A program made the position numbers and the translations under genes. A model generated the notes under the pieces. That model had not been told where the DNA came from and searched no databases. It saw only the letters and a list, made by a program, of their open reading frames with translations. From positions 1-54,336 of the forward strand of contig JANJWS010000060.1 of the NCBI GenBank assembly GCA_024709425.1: a DNA stretch of 54,336 nt, given 5' to 3'. Of the stretch, positions 19,078 to 28,503 are shown piece after piece; the first letter of the stretch is position 1, and each line of letters begins with the position of its first letter. Source of the stretch: Thiobacillus sp. Its GTDB lineage: Bacteria > Pseudomonadota > Gammaproteobacteria > Burkholderiales > Thiobacillaceae.

Positions 19078-19491
19078 ATGATCAAGAACACTGTTCGCGC
19101 CCGAGTGACTTTCTCGTTCAAGGGCGAGACCTACGATCTCGATTCAATCATCGACCTCGACGCGTGTCCCACCGATTCAGGCGAGCGACCCGATTTCCAT
19201 CGGCTCCTGGCAAGGTCGGCCGGAATCGACCCATACTCTTATCAGTATGAGGTGCTGGAGTCGCACCAGATCGTGTTCTCGGACGCAACGGGCATGGCAG
19301 CGCGCAGCTGCCGTGACGGTGAATTCGACTGGGCGTCGTTCGAACGGGAACAGTGCACGGAACGCGATTGGCCGGAAGCGCGCGCAATCGCCGAAGGTGT
19401 TCTGGCGATTCGCGACTGGGACGCAAGGCCCGATTTCAAGGCAGCCCTGCTGGCCGTGTATCGGGCAGGCAAGAAGGCGGGAGGCGCTTGA
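19078..19491 (+). CDS. Conserved-looking hypothetical protein
   Basis: 137 residues, hydrophilic, with a beta-like N-terminal half (VRARVTFSFKGETYDLDSII) and a helical C-terminal half (WPEARAIAEGVLAIRDW). There is no signal peptide or membrane segment. I start at ATG 19078, which has AGGA about 11 bp upstream. ATG 19066 in the same frame would add four residues. No family is recognised and neighbours give no clear hint. Confidence 0.7.
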   Translation: MIKNTVRARVTFSFKGETYDLDSIIDLDACPTDSGERPDFHRLLARSAGIDPYSYQYEVLESHQIVFSDATGMAARSCRDGEFDWASFEREQCTERDWPEARAIAEGVLAIRDWDARPDFKAALLAVYRAGKKAGGA

Positions 19492-19591
19492 ACCGCCGCA
19501 CCGCACGCCTGCTCCATGCCAGAATGCTCGCCCCGGCACCCAAGCAAGACACGCCCACATCGACGTCACACCGCCGTCTTCCCCTTCGGGC

Positions 19592-19972
19592 TCAAGCCAG
19601 CTTCTCCAGTGCCGGAAACAGCTCCCGCTCTTCGAAGCGCACATGATCCACCAGGCGTTTGCCAAAGCGCTCCAGGCGCTCCCCATCGGTGCACCGCAGA
19701 TCCTTGATCAACTCGCGCAAGGCCTGGTGATCCTCCAGCGTGCGCCGTACCAAGGTGGCCCCTGCCGCCCCCTTCAGCAACGGAAGAAGCGAACGCTCCT
19801 CGACTTCGAAATGCCGGTCCAGCTCAACCGCGAAGCTCCCCAAAAGACGCTGGCAGGCCTGTTCCATCAACACCGCCTCACCCGACTGCCCGGCGCGGAT
19901 GCAGGACTTCGCCACGGACAGGGCCGTATGGTGCTCGCGTGAGAGTGGCTGCAGAAATGCGCTGCGTTTCAT
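19592..19972 (-). CDS. Hemerythrin HHE-domain protein
   Basis: 126 residues, all-helical, with iron-ligand-type motifs in order: SREHHTALSVA (residues 11-21), RHFEVEERSLLP (about 54-65), DHQALREL (about 81-88) and HVRFEERELFP (about 111-121). This is a single hemerythrin HHE domain, a non-heme di-iron O2/NO-binding fold. ATG 19972 is preceded by AGAAGG at usable spacing. It is 44 bp downstream of the RlmN-family gene. Confidence 0.9.
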   Translation of the reverse strand: MKRSAFLQPLSREHHTALSVAKSCIRAGQSGEAVLMEQACQRLLGSFAVELDRHFEVEERSLLPLLKGAAGATLVRRTLEDHQALRELIKDLRCTDGERLERFGKRLVDHVRFEERELFPALEKLA

Positions 19973-20016
19973 CCGGAGTGCCCTTCTGAAAAATGGATGT
20001 GACCGATTCCGCCGCG

Positions 20017-21030
20017 TCAGCGGCCTGCCGCCGCACCCAGCGCCCGCGCCCGCAACTGTCCGCACCCCCCCTCCACGTCCTGCCCGGCGGAGTGGCGCAG
20101 CTTGGTCAGAATTCCTCGCCCATGCAGGTGGCGTGCCATCCCGGCTGCGTGATCCCAACTCGGGCGGCGGAAGCCGTCGCCCTCGGTGGGGTTGTAGGGA
20201 ATCAGGTTCATCACCGCGTACTTGCCCGCCAAGAGGCGAGCGATCCCTTCCAGCTCGGCCTCGGTGTCGTTGATGCCTTCGAGCAGCGTCCACTGGTATT
20301 GAATCGGGTAGCCAGTGCGGCGGGCATACACCTCGCCCAGCTCGACCAGTTCGGCCGGCGCGATGTCGGGCGCCTTGGGCAGCAGGCGCCGGCGCAATTC
20401 ATGATTGGTGGTGTGCAGCGAGAGCGCCAGCGCGGGTTTCACGTTCGATTGCGGCAAGCGCTCGAATACACGGTGGTCGCCGACGGTCGAAAACACCAGA
20501 TTCTTGTGGCCGATGCCGCCTTCGACACCGAGCAGGTCGATGGCCTCCAGCACGTTGTCCAGATTATGGGCCGGTTCCCCCATGCCCATGAACACCACCT
20601 TCTTCACCGGACGACGGCTGCGCGCCAGCACCACCTGCGCGACGATCTCTGCGCCGGAAAGCTGGCGCAGCAAACCGGCGCGGCCGGTCATGCAGAACAC
20701 ACAGCCCACCGCGCAGCCCACCTGCGTGGACACGCACACGCCATCGCGCGGCAGCAGCACGCTTTCCACCGTCTGCCCATCCGCCAGTTCCACCAGCAGT
20801 CGCGCCGAGCCATCCTCGCCGGCGTGCTCGGAATGCACCCGCGCCAGACCGCGCAACTCATCGAAGAGGCCTGGCAATTCCGCGCGCAGCGCCCGTGGCA
20901 GAAAGTCTTCAGCACGCTGTTTCTTATTGTCGAGCGAGCGCCCCTGAGCCCACGCCCGCAGCACGCGCCCCTCGTGGCAAGGGGCAGCACCGAGGCCGCG
21001 GAGACGTTGTCGGAGGCTGGGAAGTCGCAT
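20017..21030 (-). CDS. RlmN-family radical SAM RNA methyltransferase
   Basis: 337 residues. The radical SAM cluster motif is in STQVGCAVGCVFCMTGRAGL (CxxxCxxC), followed by VVFMGMGEPAHNLDN and STVGDHRVFERL. The C-terminal Cys in DVEGGCGQL corresponds to the methyl-carrier Cys of RlmN/Cfr. The family methylates C2 of adenosines in rRNA or tRNA. It is shorter than E. coli RlmN (384 aa), mainly at the N-terminus, so it may be a paralogue with a separate canonical copy elsewhere. Confidence 0.85.
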   Translation of the reverse strand: MRLPSLRQRLRGLGAAPCHEGRVLRAWAQGRSLDNKKQRAEDFLPRALRAELPGLFDELRGLARVHSEHAGEDGSARLLVELADGQTVESVLLPRDGVCVSTQVGCAVGCVFCMTGRAGLLRQLSGAEIVAQVVLARSRRPVKKVVFMGMGEPAHNLDNVLEAIDLLGVEGGIGHKNLVFSTVGDHRVFERLPQSNVKPALALSLHTTNHELRRRLLPKAPDIAPAELVELGEVYARRTGYPIQYQWTLLEGINDTEAELEGIARLLAGKYAVMNLIPYNPTEGDGFRRPSWDHAAGMARHLHGRGILTKLRHSAGQDVEGGCGQLRARALGAAAGR

Positions 21031-21133
21031 GGCGGGAGCGTAGCACAGGGCGCGTAGCGAACCGCCAACGGCTGTGCATCTACCGGTTCAGCCCATGTCC
21101 CCGCATCGGATACAGAGAATTTGCGGCAAGACC

Positions 21134-21214
21134 TGACCCCGCCCGCCTTGTGACCCCGCCCGCCTTGTGACCCCGCCTGCCTTGACCCTGCCTGCCTGTG
21201 ACCCCGCCTGCCCG
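21134..21214. repeat. 17-bp tandem repeats, about five copies
   Basis: The unit TGACCCCGCCCGCCTTG occurs exactly twice (21134-21167), once with C to T (21168-21184), and then in two shorter degenerate copies to 21214. It lies about 100 bp upstream of the RlmN-family start in the 478-bp spacer. No coding role is evident. Confidence 0.9.
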
Positions 21215-21268
21215 CGAGCACTTCTCGTGGACCGTATGTTGTCTAAATTACTGACTCATGAGTAATTG

Positions 21269-21463
21269 CTACGAGCTTGGCCCGTTTGATTCCTGCTTCC
21301 ATCGTGCAAATTTGTTCCTTAGACCTGGGCCGTACACAAACCACTGTAGATAACCAGCTATCACGAAGCCGAGCCACGCAATTCCCACTTCAACAGGAAT
21401 CGGCCTCACGCCCTTTCGAACGCGGTCAATACCAGAAACTCGTTCTCCCCCACCCTTCCCCAC
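21269..21463 (-). CDS. Doubtful small membrane ORF or remnant
   Basis: 64 codons with one hydrophobic stretch (VGIAWLGFVIAGYLQWFVYG) and a basic C-terminus (LRNKFARWKQ). The GYLQWF segment resembles small hypothetical membrane proteins. The first codons run into the palindromic repeat at 21445-21476 and no good Shine-Dalgarno is seen. It could be a gene tail or remnant. The rest of the 21031-21508 spacer holds only repeats. Confidence 0.25.
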   Translation of the reverse strand: MGKGGGERVSGIDRVRKGVRPIPVEVGIAWLGFVIAGYLQWFVYGPGLRNKFARWKQESNGPSS

Positions 21464-21476
21464 CCGCGAGGGGGAG
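21445..21476. repeat. Palindromic intergenic repeat
   Basis: CTCCCCC and GGGGGAG, 18 nt apart, with a C-rich arm and CCCGCGAGGG between. It is of the same general type as the palindromes at 12877 and 14777. It lies just downstream (minus strand) of the phosphoesterase gene and could act as an mRNA-end structure. Confidence 0.55.
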
Positions 21477-21508
21477 TGGTTTTACGTCGTCTCGTTGGAA
21501 TATTCGCG

Positions 21509-22060
21509 CTACACGTGCGGAGTGACCGGCGGCAGGATCGACGCGGGCGCGGCCTCGACTGGGACAATCTCGAACGTCATCGCCGCGAGATCGGCCATGA
21601 TGTAGCTGGGCGGGGACCCCACCCCACCGACGGTGCCGGGGTTGACGAGCCAGGCGTGGCCGCCCTTGACCGTGGCGACCTGCATGATACTGGCCTTGTG
21701 GTCGTGGCCGCAGCACACCAAATCGTAGTCGCCGGTGCAGGCGAGCGCGCGGGCGTAATGCGGGTAGTGCACGAGAAAGATGTTGCGGTCGGCCAGGGTG
21801 ATGGCGGCGTCCTGGCCGTGGTAGCGGATGACGCTGTTAGATTCGGCAGCGAGCCGGCTCATGTTGTAGAGGTCGCCGGTGTTGTTGCCATGGATGACGT
21901 GCACCGGCAGTTCGAACTTCTGCAGCACGCGCAGGGTGGTCGGCGCGACGACGTCGCCGCAGTGCAGCACGGCCTGGGCGCCATGGGCGCGCGCGTGCTC
22001 GACCGCCGCGCCGAGCAGGCGGCGGTTGTCGTGGGAATCGGAGAGGATGCAGATTTTCAT
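21509..22060 (-). CDS. YfcE/MJ0936-type metallophosphoesterase
   Basis: 183 residues with calcineurin-like phosphoesterase motifs in order: ILSDSHDN (residues 5-12, D-x-H), HCGDVV (about 33-38), HGNNTGD (about 57-63), LVHYPH (about 95-100) and CCGHDHK (about 116-122). It is a cytoplasmic metal-dependent phosphodiesterase of unknown physiological substrate. It is downstream of ppa on the same strand with a 126-bp repeat-containing gap. Confidence 0.92.
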   Translation of the reverse strand: MKICILSDSHDNRRLLGAAVEHARAHGAQAVLHCGDVVAPTTLRVLQKFELPVHVIHGNNTGDLYNMSRLAAESNSVIRYHGQDAAITLADRNIFLVHYPHYARALACTGDYDLVCCGHDHKASIMQVATVKGGHAWLVNPGTVGGVGSPPSYIMADLAAMTFEIVPVEAAPASILPPVTPHV

Positions 22061-22149
22061 CGGTTCTTGAGGGGTCAGGGGCCAGGATGCAGGGGCCAGG
22101 GGTGGTGCAGCCTTTGGCTGCGTCTATTTAACAAACCGCGCAAGCATCC

Positions 22150-22183
22150 TCCCTGAATCCTGATCCCTGAATCCCGACCCCTG
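22150..22183. repeat. Degenerate CCTGA/TCCCTGA repeats
   Basis: TCCCTGA-A-TCCTGA-TCCCTGA-A-TCCCGA-CCCCTG sits just downstream of the ppa stop. It is the same motif as the clean array at 1458-1540 but imperfect. The neighbouring 22072-22102 has the related GGGGTCAGGGGCCAGG. Confidence 0.7.
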
Positions 22184-22186
22184 CCA

Positions 22187-22735
22187 TCAGAACGCCGGCT
22201 TGTCGCGCGCATTCCGATAACGTTCGACCCCGGCGAGGATTTCCGCGCGGGCGTCGTCGATGCCGGCCCAGCCGTCGACCTTCACCCACTTGCCGGGCTC
22301 GAGGTCCTTGTAGTGCTCGAAGAAATGGGCGATCTGCGCGAGCAGTCGCGGCTGCAGGTCTTCCGGCTTGTTCACGCCGTGGTACAGGCCGCACAGCTTG
22401 TCGACCGGAACGGCGAGGAGCTTCGCATCGACACCCGCTTCGTCGGTCATTTTCAGCATACCCAGGGGGCGGCAACGCACCACCACGCCGGTGATGAGCG
22501 GGATCGGCGTGACCACCAGCACATCGACGGGGTCGCCGTCTTCCGACAGGGTGTGCGGGATGTAGCCGTAGTTGCATGGGTAATGCATGGACGTGGACAT
22601 GAAGCGGTCGACGAACATCGCGCCGGATTCCTTGTCAACCTCATACTTGACGGGTTCACCGTGGGCGGGGATTTCGACGATGACGTTGAAGTCATCGGGC
22701 AGGTTGCGGCCGGAACTGACGCGGTCGAGGCTCAT
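22187..22735 (-). CDS. ppa: Inorganic pyrophosphatase
   Basis: 182 residues, a family I soluble pyrophosphatase. Substrate and metal motifs: [17 protein letters not shown] (about residues 29-45), [11 protein letters not shown] (52-62), and [11 protein letters not shown] (65-75), which is the signature DxDPxD. It hydrolyses PPi in the cytoplasm. ATG 22735 matches the family's usual start; a longer frame upstream would read through the ppa-mfd promoter region and is rejected. It is divergent from mfd. Confidence 0.96.
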   Translation of the reverse strand: MSLDRVSSGRNLPDDFNVIVEIPAHGEPVKYEVDKESGAMFVDRFMSTSMHYPCNYGYIPHTLSEDGDPVDVLVVTPIPLITGVVVRCRPLGMLKMTDEAGVDAKLLAVPVDKLCGLYHGVNKPEDLQPRLLAQIAHFFEHYKDLEPGKWVKVDGWAGIDDARAEILAGVERYRNARDKPAF

Positions 22736-22765
22736 GGATGGACTGGGTAAATTTGGAGATGCCAG

Positions 22766-22771
22766 ATTATA
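22766..22771 (-). promoter_or_regulatory. Candidate -10 element for ppa
   Basis: TATAAT on the minus strand, 30 bp upstream of the ppa ATG. No good -35 hexamer is found 16-18 bp further up, so the promoter call rests on the -10 alone. Confidence 0.4.
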
Positions 22772-22800
22772 ACCGCGGCCCCGGGGCATCGCCCGCCCGA

Positions 22801-22806
22801 TATAAT
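22801..22806 (+). promoter_or_regulatory. Candidate -10 element for mfd with very short leader
   Basis: TATAAT ends 13 bp before the mfd ATG (22820), so transcription would start about 7 nt upstream of the start codon. It faces away from the ppa -10 element about 30 bp to its left. A -35 hexamer is not evident. Confidence 0.45.
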
Positions 22807-22819
22807 CCTGCTTTTTTGC

Positions 22820-25800
22820 ATGCAGTTCGCCCCCGTTCCTCCCTCTTCCGGCCATCGTCAGTCCGGTCTCGCCGGCGCGGCCGACGCGCTCTATCTTGCC
22901 GAGCTGGCGCGTCAGGCCACGCCGCTGGCGGTGGTGTGCGCGAGCGCGTGGGACGCCAACCGGCTGGCCGAGGAACTGCGCTGGTTTGCCCCGGCGCTGC
23001 GGGTGTGCGCCTTCCCCGACTGGGAGACGCTGCCCTATGACGCCTTCTCGCCGCACCCGGACCTGATCTCGGAGCGGCTGGCGACGCTCCACCAGATTTC
23101 GCGCGGCGACTTCGACATCGCAGTGGTCGCGCTTTCCACCGCACTGTACCGCCTCGCCCCGCCGGCTTTCCTTGCGGCGCACACCTTCTTTCTCAAGCAG
23201 AAGGACATCCTCGACGAGGCGGCTTTCCGCGCACAGATGGCGCTCGGCGGCTACACCCACGTCACCCAGGTGTATGCGCCAGGCGAGTTCTCGGTACGCG
23301 GCGGGCTGATCGACCTCTTCCCGATGGGCAGCGTGGTGCCGTACCGCATCGACCTGTTCGACAACGAGATCGAGACGCTACGGGCATTCGACGTCGACAC
23401 CCAGCGCAGCATCTATCCGGTGAGCGAAGTGCGTCTGCTGCCGGCGCGCGAGTTCCCGCTCGACGAGGCGGGCATCACGCGCTTTCGCCAGAATTTCCGC
23501 GAGCGCTTCGAGGGCGATCCGTCGAAATCCAAGCTTTACAAGGACGTAAGCAACGGCCTCGCGCCGGCGGGCATCGAGTACTATCTGCCGCTGTTCTTCG
23601 AGCAGACGGCGACACTGTTCGACTACCTGCCAAGAGCGACCCGCCTGGTGGCGCACGGCGTGCTCGACCCCGCGGGGCAGGCGTTCTGGACCGACGCACA
23701 GGGACGTCACCGCCTGCTGTCTGGCGACAAGGACCGGCCGCTGCTGCCACCGGCCGAGCTGTTCCTGTCGACCGAAGCCTTCTTTGTGCTCGCCCGCGAC
23801 TACGATCGTCTCGACATCCAGCAGAGTGGCGAGGGACTGGCGGGCCCGCTGCCACCGATTGCGGTCGACCGCCGCGAGGCGCATCCCGTCGCCAAGTTGA
23901 AGACCTTCATCGACGAGTTTGCCGGAAAGGTCTTGATCGTAGCGCCTTCGGCCGGCCGCCGCGAAACGCTGCACGAATACCTCGCCGAGCATGGTCTTGA
24001 TGCCATGCTCGTCGACGGCTGGGCCGAGGCGCTGTCAGGCGATGTCCGCATCCGGCTTACGCACGGCCCGCTCGCCGAAGGTTTCATCGCCGTCGATGGC
24101 ACGCTCGCTGTCATCACGGAGACCGAGCTCTACGCCATCCCGCCGAAGACACGGCGCGCGCGAGAGGTCCGCGCCACGCAGATCGACAGCCTGCTGCGCG
24201 ACCTGTCCGAGCTCAAGCCGGGCGACCCGGTGGTGCATGCGCAGTACGGCGTCGGCGAGTATCTCGGCCTCGTCAACATGGATCTCGGCGACGGCGATAC
24301 CGAGTTCCTGCAGCTCGAATACGCCAGGGGCGACAAGCTCTACGTGCCGGTCGCCAACCTGCACCTGATCTCGCGCTATTCCGGGGCCGGCGAAGGCGAG
24401 GTTGCACTGCACAAGCTGGGCACCGACCAGTGGGAAAAAGCACGCCGCCGCGCGATGCAGGCGGCACGCGACACCGCGGCGGAACTGCTGAACCTGTACG
24501 CGCTGCGTGCCGCGCGCGAGGGCCACGCGTTCCAGTTCTCGCCGCACGATTACGAGGCCTTCGCCGAAGGCTTCGGCTACGAGGAAACGCCCGACCAGGC
24601 GGCGGCGATCGCCGCGGTGATGGGCGACATGCAATCGGGCAAGCCGATGGACCGCCTGGTGTGCGGCGATGTGGGCTTCGGCAAGACCGAGGTCGCGCTG
24701 CGCGCCGCCTTCATGGCGGTGATGGGCGGCTATCAAGTGGCCGTGCTGGTGCCCACCACGCTGCTCGCCGAACAGCACTTCAACAACTTCTCCGACCGCT
24801 TTTCGGCGTGGCCGGTGAAGCTCGCCGAACTCTCACGTTTCCGCACCGCGAAGGAGCAGGCAGCGGCGCTCGACGCCCTGAAGGACGGCAGCATCGACAT
24901 CGTCATCGGCACCCATCGGCTGATCCAGAAGGACGTGAAGTTCGCCCGCCTCGGTCTCGTCATCCTCGACGAGGAGCACCGCTTCGGCGTGCGCCAGAAG
25001 GAACAGCTGAAAGCGCTGCGCGCCGAGGTCGACGTGCTGACGCTGACCGCGACGCCGATCCCGCGCACGCTGGCGATGTCGCTCGAAGGCATCCGCGACT
25101 TCTCGGTCATTGCCACGGCGCCGCAGAAGCGGCTGGCGATCAAGACCTTCGTGCATGCATTTTCCCCTGGCCTGATCCGTGAAGCGGTGCTGCGCGAACT
25201 GAAGCGCGGCGGCCAGGTGTACTTCCTGCACAACGAGGTCAGCACGATCGAAAACATGCGCGAGCGGCTGGAGAAGCTTCTGCCGGAAGCGCGCATCCGC
25301 GTCGGCCACGGGCAGATGAGCGAGCGTGAACTCGAACAGGTCATTCGCGACTTCTACCAGCAACGCTATGACATCCTGCTGTGCACCACCATCATCGAGA
25401 CCGGCATCGACGTACCGACCGCCAACACCATCCTCATCAACCGCGCCGACAAGTTCGGCCTCGCGCAGTTGCACCAGTTGCGCGGCCGCGTGGGGCGCTC
25501 GCACCACCAGGCCTTCGCCTATCTTCTGGTGGAGGAGGACCGCAGCCTCACGCCGCAGGCGAAGAAGCGCCTGGAAGCGATCCAGCTGATGGAGGAGCTC
25601 GGCTCGGGCTTCCACCTCGCCATGCAGGACATGGAGATCCGCGGCGCCGGCGAGGTGCTCGGCGAGAAGCAGAGCGGGGAAATCCTCGAAGTCGGCTTCT
25701 CGCTCTACAACGAGATGCTGGCCAGTGCGGTGGCGAGCCTGAAGGCGGGCAAGGAACCCGACATGAACCAGCCGCTCGGCGTGGTTTCGGAAATCAACCT

Positions 25801-26236
25801 GCATCTGCCCGCCTTGCTGCCCGACGATTACTGCCCCGACGTGCACGAGCGTCTGGTGCTGTACAAGCGCCTGGCGAGCTGCCACACGCTGGAAGACCTG
25901 ACGGCGATGCAGGAGGAACTGGTCGACCGCTTCGGCGAACTGCCCGACACAGCGCGCGCGCTGCTCGCCGTGCACCGCCTGCGCATGACGACGCGCGCGT
26001 ATGGCATCGTCAAGCTCGACGTATCGGGCGACGGGATGAGCGTGCAATTCGTCCCCAACCCGCCCATCGATCCGGGTAAAATTATCCAGTTGATCCAGGG
26101 CAAGGCCGGTTACCGGCTGGCCGGCCCGGATCGCCTGAAACTTGCCATCAACCTGCCCGACCTGGCCCGCCGCGTGGGCGCGGTGAATGCCCTGTTGGCC
26201 GCGCTCGGCGACCCCTTGACCCCTGCAAACGCGTAA
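22820..26236 (+). CDS. mfd: Transcription-repair coupling factor Mfd
   Basis: 1138 residues, full length. The UvrB-homology region is at the N-terminus (residues ~10-270). The RNA-polymerase-interacting CarD-like domain lies near 465-540 ([20 protein letters not shown]). The SF2 translocase has Walker A GDVGFGKT near residue 616, DEEHRFG near 716, and [12 protein letters not shown] after it. The TRCF C-terminal domain is at the end (about residues 985-1085). It removes stalled RNA polymerase and recruits UvrA. No Shine-Dalgarno is seen, consistent with a near-leaderless transcript. Confidence 0.97.
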   Translation: MQFAPVPPSSGHRQSGLAGAADALYLAELARQATPLAVVCASAWDANRLAEELRWFAPALRVCAFPDWETLPYDAFSPHPDLISERLATLHQISRGDFDIAVVALSTALYRLAPPAFLAAHTFFLKQKDILDEAAFRAQMALGGYTHVTQVYAPGEFSVRGGLIDLFPMGSVVPYRIDLFDNEIETLRAFDVDTQRSIYPVSEVRLLPAREFPLDEAGITRFRQNFRERFEGDPSKSKLYKDVSNGLAPAGIEYYLPLFFEQTATLFDYLPRATRLVAHGVLDPAGQAFWTDAQGRHRLLSGDKDRPLLPPAELFLSTEAFFVLARDYDRLDIQQSGEGLAGPLPPIAVDRREAHPVAKLKTFIDEFAGKVLIVAPSAGRRETLHEYLAEHGLDAMLVDGWAEALSGDVRIRLTHGPLAEGFIAVDGTLAVITETELYAIPPKTRRAREVRATQIDSLLRDLSELKPGDPVVHAQYGVGEYLGLVNMDLGDGDTEFLQLEYARGDKLYVPVANLHLISRYSGAGEGEVALHKLGTDQWEKARRRAMQAARDTAAELLNLYALRAAREGHAFQFSPHDYEAFAEGFGYEETPDQAAAIAAVMGDMQSGKPMDRLVCGDVGFGKTEVALRAAFMAVMGGYQVAVLVPTTLLAEQHFNNFSDRFSAWPVKLAELSRFRTAKEQAAALDALKDGSIDIVIGTHRLIQKDVKFARLGLVILDEEHRFGVRQKEQLKALRAEVDVLTLTATPIPRTLAMSLEGIRDFSVIATAPQKRLAIKTFVHAFSPGLIREAVLRELKRGGQVYFLHNEVSTIENMRERLEKLLPEARIRVGHGQMSERELEQVIRDFYQQRYDILLCTTIIETGIDVPTANTILINRADKFGLAQLHQLRGRVGRSHHQAFAYLLVEEDRSLTPQAKKRLEAIQLMEELGSGFHLAMQDMEIRGAGEVLGEKQSGEILEVGFSLYNEMLASAVASLKAGKEPDMNQPLGVVSEINLHLPALLPDDYCPDVHERLVLYKRLASCHTLEDLTAMQEELVDRFGELPDTARALLAVHRLRMTTRAYGIVKLDVSGDGMSVQFVPNPPIDPGKIIQLIQGKAGYRLAGPDRLKLAINLPDLARRVGAVNALLAALGDPLTPANA

Positions 26237-26242
26237 TCGCTC

Positions 26243-27478
26243 ATGAACCTGATCCAGCCCTTCGCCGCCCTCCGTCCCGCCCCCAGCCGCGCCAACGACG
26301 TCGTCGCCCCGCCCTACGACGTGCTCTCGACCGAGGAGGCGCGTGAACGCGCGCACGGCCGCCCGTGGAGCTTCCTGCACATTTCCAAGCCGGAAATCGA
26401 CCTGCCGGCGGGCACGGACCCCTACGCGCCCGAGGTCTACGCCAAGGCCGCGCAGAACCTGCGCGCAATGGTCGAGGCGGGCGTGCTGACGCGCGATCCG
26501 GCGCCCTGCTATTACGCCTATCGCATCGTCATGGGCAGCCACAGCCAGACTGGCCTGGTCGCCGCCGCCTCGGTCGCCGACTACGACACCAACCGCATCC
26601 GCAAGCACGAGTTCACCCGCCCCGACAAGGAAGACGACCGCGTGCGCCAGATCGATGCGCTCGACGCGCAGACGGGGCCGGTGCTGCTCGCCTACCCGGA
26701 CGCGCCCGAGGTCGACGCCATCCTCGCCGCGGCCTCGGCCGGCACGCCGGATTCGGACGCTAAACTCGACGGCGTGCGCCACACCCTGTGGGTGATCCGC
26801 GACGCCGCCACGCAGGCACGCCTGACCAGCGCATTCAACGCCATGCACGCGCTCTACATCGCCGATGGCCACCACCGCTCGGCGTCGGCCTCGCGCATCG
26901 CCGCCGCGCGCCGCGCCGCCAACCCGGGCCACACCGGCAACGAGCCCTACAACTTCTTCCTGTCGGTGATCTTCCCTGCGCATGAGATGCGCATCATGGA
27001 CTACAACCGCGTCATCACGGACCTCAACGGCCTGTCCGCTGCCAGCTTTCTGGAGAAGCTTGGCGGCGCGTTCAGCGTGGAAACCGCTTCGGAACCCGTC
27101 AAACCCTCGCGCCCCGGCGAGTTCGGGCTTTATCTTGATCACCGCTGGTACAACCTCGCCATCCGCCCCGAACTCATCCCCGCTGACCCGGTGGGCCGCC
27201 TCGACGTCAGCCTGCTGCAGAACAACCTGATCGCGCCCCTCCTCGGCATCACCGACCCGCGGCGCGACAAGCGCATCGACTTCGTCGGCGGCATCCGTGG
27301 GCTGGCCGAACTGGAAAAGCGCGTCAACAGCGGCGAAATGGCCCTGGCACTCTCACTTCACCCCACCGGCATGGCGGATCTGATGGCGGTGGCCGATGCC
27401 AACGAGGTCATGCCGCCCAAGTCCACCTGGTTCGAGCCCAAGCTGGCCGACGGGCTGGCCTCGCATCTGCTCGTCTAG
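26243..27478 (+). CDS. DUF1015 family protein
   Basis: 411 residues beginning MNLIQPFAALRPAPSRANDV, then VVAPPYDVLSTEEARE, the family's start. It contains FLHISKPEIDLP, then YIADGHHRSASASRIA (about residues 208-223) and FFLSVIFPAHEMRIMDYNR. DUF1015 proteins are widespread and HGHHR-type residues suggest a catalytic site, but the function is not settled. It follows mfd by 6 bp and is probably co-transcribed with it. Confidence 0.93.
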   Translation: MNLIQPFAALRPAPSRANDVVAPPYDVLSTEEARERAHGRPWSFLHISKPEIDLPAGTDPYAPEVYAKAAQNLRAMVEAGVLTRDPAPCYYAYRIVMGSHSQTGLVAAASVADYDTNRIRKHEFTRPDKEDDRVRQIDALDAQTGPVLLAYPDAPEVDAILAAASAGTPDSDAKLDGVRHTLWVIRDAATQARLTSAFNAMHALYIADGHHRSASASRIAAARRAANPGHTGNEPYNFFLSVIFPAHEMRIMDYNRVITDLNGLSAASFLEKLGGAFSVETASEPVKPSRPGEFGLYLDHRWYNLAIRPELIPADPVGRLDVSLLQNNLIAPLLGITDPRRDKRIDFVGGIRGLAELEKRVNSGEMALALSLHPTGMADLMAVADANEVMPPKSTWFEPKLADGLASHLLV

Positions 27479-27865
27479 ACCCGCATGCTGCATTAACGAT
27501 TGAGGCATTACCCAACCAACGGGTTCGGCCGGGTTTCAACACGACTGTCGGGCCGAAGCCCAGCCCCAAGGATTCATCCCGGCTGACAGGCATGGCCGTT
27601 GCCAACCCTGACGATGAAAACCACCCGCTTGTTCCCCGCTCGCCAAGCCAGTGTTTCAAGCCTGGGCTCCACCGACCAGGCCCGCGAGCGAACGATGAGG
27701 GCGTAGAGTCGATACGGCATCGAAACCCGTGATTGCGTCCATGACGCCTGTCGCGCTGGGCGGCGATCGAGAATGCCAGCCGAATCAACCAGCTCCAGAT
27801 CGTCACGGCCAGGTGGACCGCGTGAAGAAAGGACGTGACGAGCCTGTCCCTGCGATCCTTCACGC
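27479..27865. other. Gene-free spacer
   Basis: Nearly 390 bp between the DUF1015 stop and the FliA-like promoter hold no supportable gene. An open minus-strand frame with a hydrophobic patch (around 27760-27840) exists but has no start signal, family or codon-usage support. It may be decayed coding DNA. Confidence 0.5.
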
Positions 27866-27892
27866 TAAGGTTTTCCGGAAAACTGCCGTAGG
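27866..27892 (+). promoter_or_regulatory. Candidate FliA (sigma-28) promoter of flgM
   Basis: TAAGGTTT, 11 nt, then GCCGTAGG. The sigma-28 consensus is TAAAGTTT-N11-GCCGATAA, so the -35 matches 7 of 8 and the -10 keeps GCCG with the exact spacing. It overlaps a perfect 14-bp palindrome (GTTTTCCGGAAAAC, 27870-27883). The start codon of flgM is 45 bp downstream. Confidence 0.45.
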
Positions 27893-27936
27893 TATACCCA
27901 GATAAGAACTTCCCCGGAACCGCTACAGGACCGCCC

Positions 27937-28245
27937 GTGAAAATCGACAAGCGCATCACGCCCGCCTCCACCCCGAAGGTTGCTGCCACCAAGGGCAAGG
28001 GGGCCGGCAAGACCTCCACCCCGGCCGCAGGCAGCGGCGATTCGTTGACGCTGACCGAATCGAGCACGCGTGTCCGTACGCTCGAAGCCCAGTTGGCATC
28101 GGTCGAGGTCACCGATGCCGGCAAGGTCGAGGCGGTCAAGGCCGCATTGGCCGACGGCAGCTTCAGCGTCGACGCCGAGGTGGTCGCCGACCGCCTGATC
28201 GACCACACCAAGGAAACCCTGCGCAAACGTCCGCGCAAGAAGTAG
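27937..28245 (+). CDS. flgM: Flagellar anti-sigma-28 factor FlgM
   Basis: 102 residues; the N-terminal half is disordered (Ala/Lys/Thr/Ser-rich), as in FlgM. The C-terminal half carries KVEAVKAALADGSFSVDAEV followed by VADRLID, matching the FlgM FliA-binding helices. It would bind and inhibit FliA until the hook-basal body is complete. The start is GTG. Unusually it is not beside flgA/flgN; neighbours are a DUF1015 gene and an HMA protein. Confidence 0.8.
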   Translation: MKIDKRITPASTPKVAATKGKGAGKTSTPAAGSGDSLTLTESSTRVRTLEAQLASVEVTDAGKVEAVKAALADGSFSVDAEVVADRLIDHTKETLRKRPRKK

Positions 28246-28278
28246 AATTTGGCCTCGAACGGTTCTTGAGGCTTGTCC

Positions 28279-28488
28279 ATGTCTGAAATCACCCTCACGG
28301 TCACCGGCATGAGTTGCGGCGGCTGCGTGAACAGCGTCACCAACGTACTCAAGGCCCTGCCCGGCGTGCAGACGGTCGAAGTCACCCTCGCCCCGGGCGC
28401 AGCACGCGTAACCTACGATCCCGCGCACGTCGATCGGCCGGCAATGGTGGCAGCCATCATCGACGCAGGCTTCGGCGTCAGCGACTGA
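28279..28488 (+). CDS. Heavy-metal-associated (CopZ-like) protein
   Basis: 69 residues, a single HMA domain with GMSCGGCVNSV (metal-binding CxxC, residues ~10-20) and the usual ferredoxin-like pattern ending in AAIIDAGFGVSD. It probably carries Cu(I) or a similar soft metal in the cytoplasm. I start at ATG 28279, with GAGG 7-10 bp upstream; TTG at 28273 would add two residues. No copper ATPase is seen nearby. Confidence 0.92.
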   Translation: MSEITLTVTGMSCGGCVNSVTNVLKALPGVQTVEVTLAPGAARVTYDPAHVDRPAMVAAIIDAGFGVSD

Positions 28489-28503
28489 ACGGCGCAACGA
28501 GCC

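Noticed and set aside
21134..21214. CRISPR-like array
   Set aside because: The 17-bp units are directly adjacent and lack spacers and cas genes.
24833..27142. A 769-codon minus-strand frame opposite mfd and DUF1015
   Set aside because: It is a shadow of two well-supported plus-strand genes.
27408..28385. A 325-codon minus-strand frame over the DUF1015-flgM spacer and flgM
   Set aside because: It opposes flgM and the HMA gene and has no family signature. The hydrophobic patch alone was not enough to call a gene or a transposase remnant.
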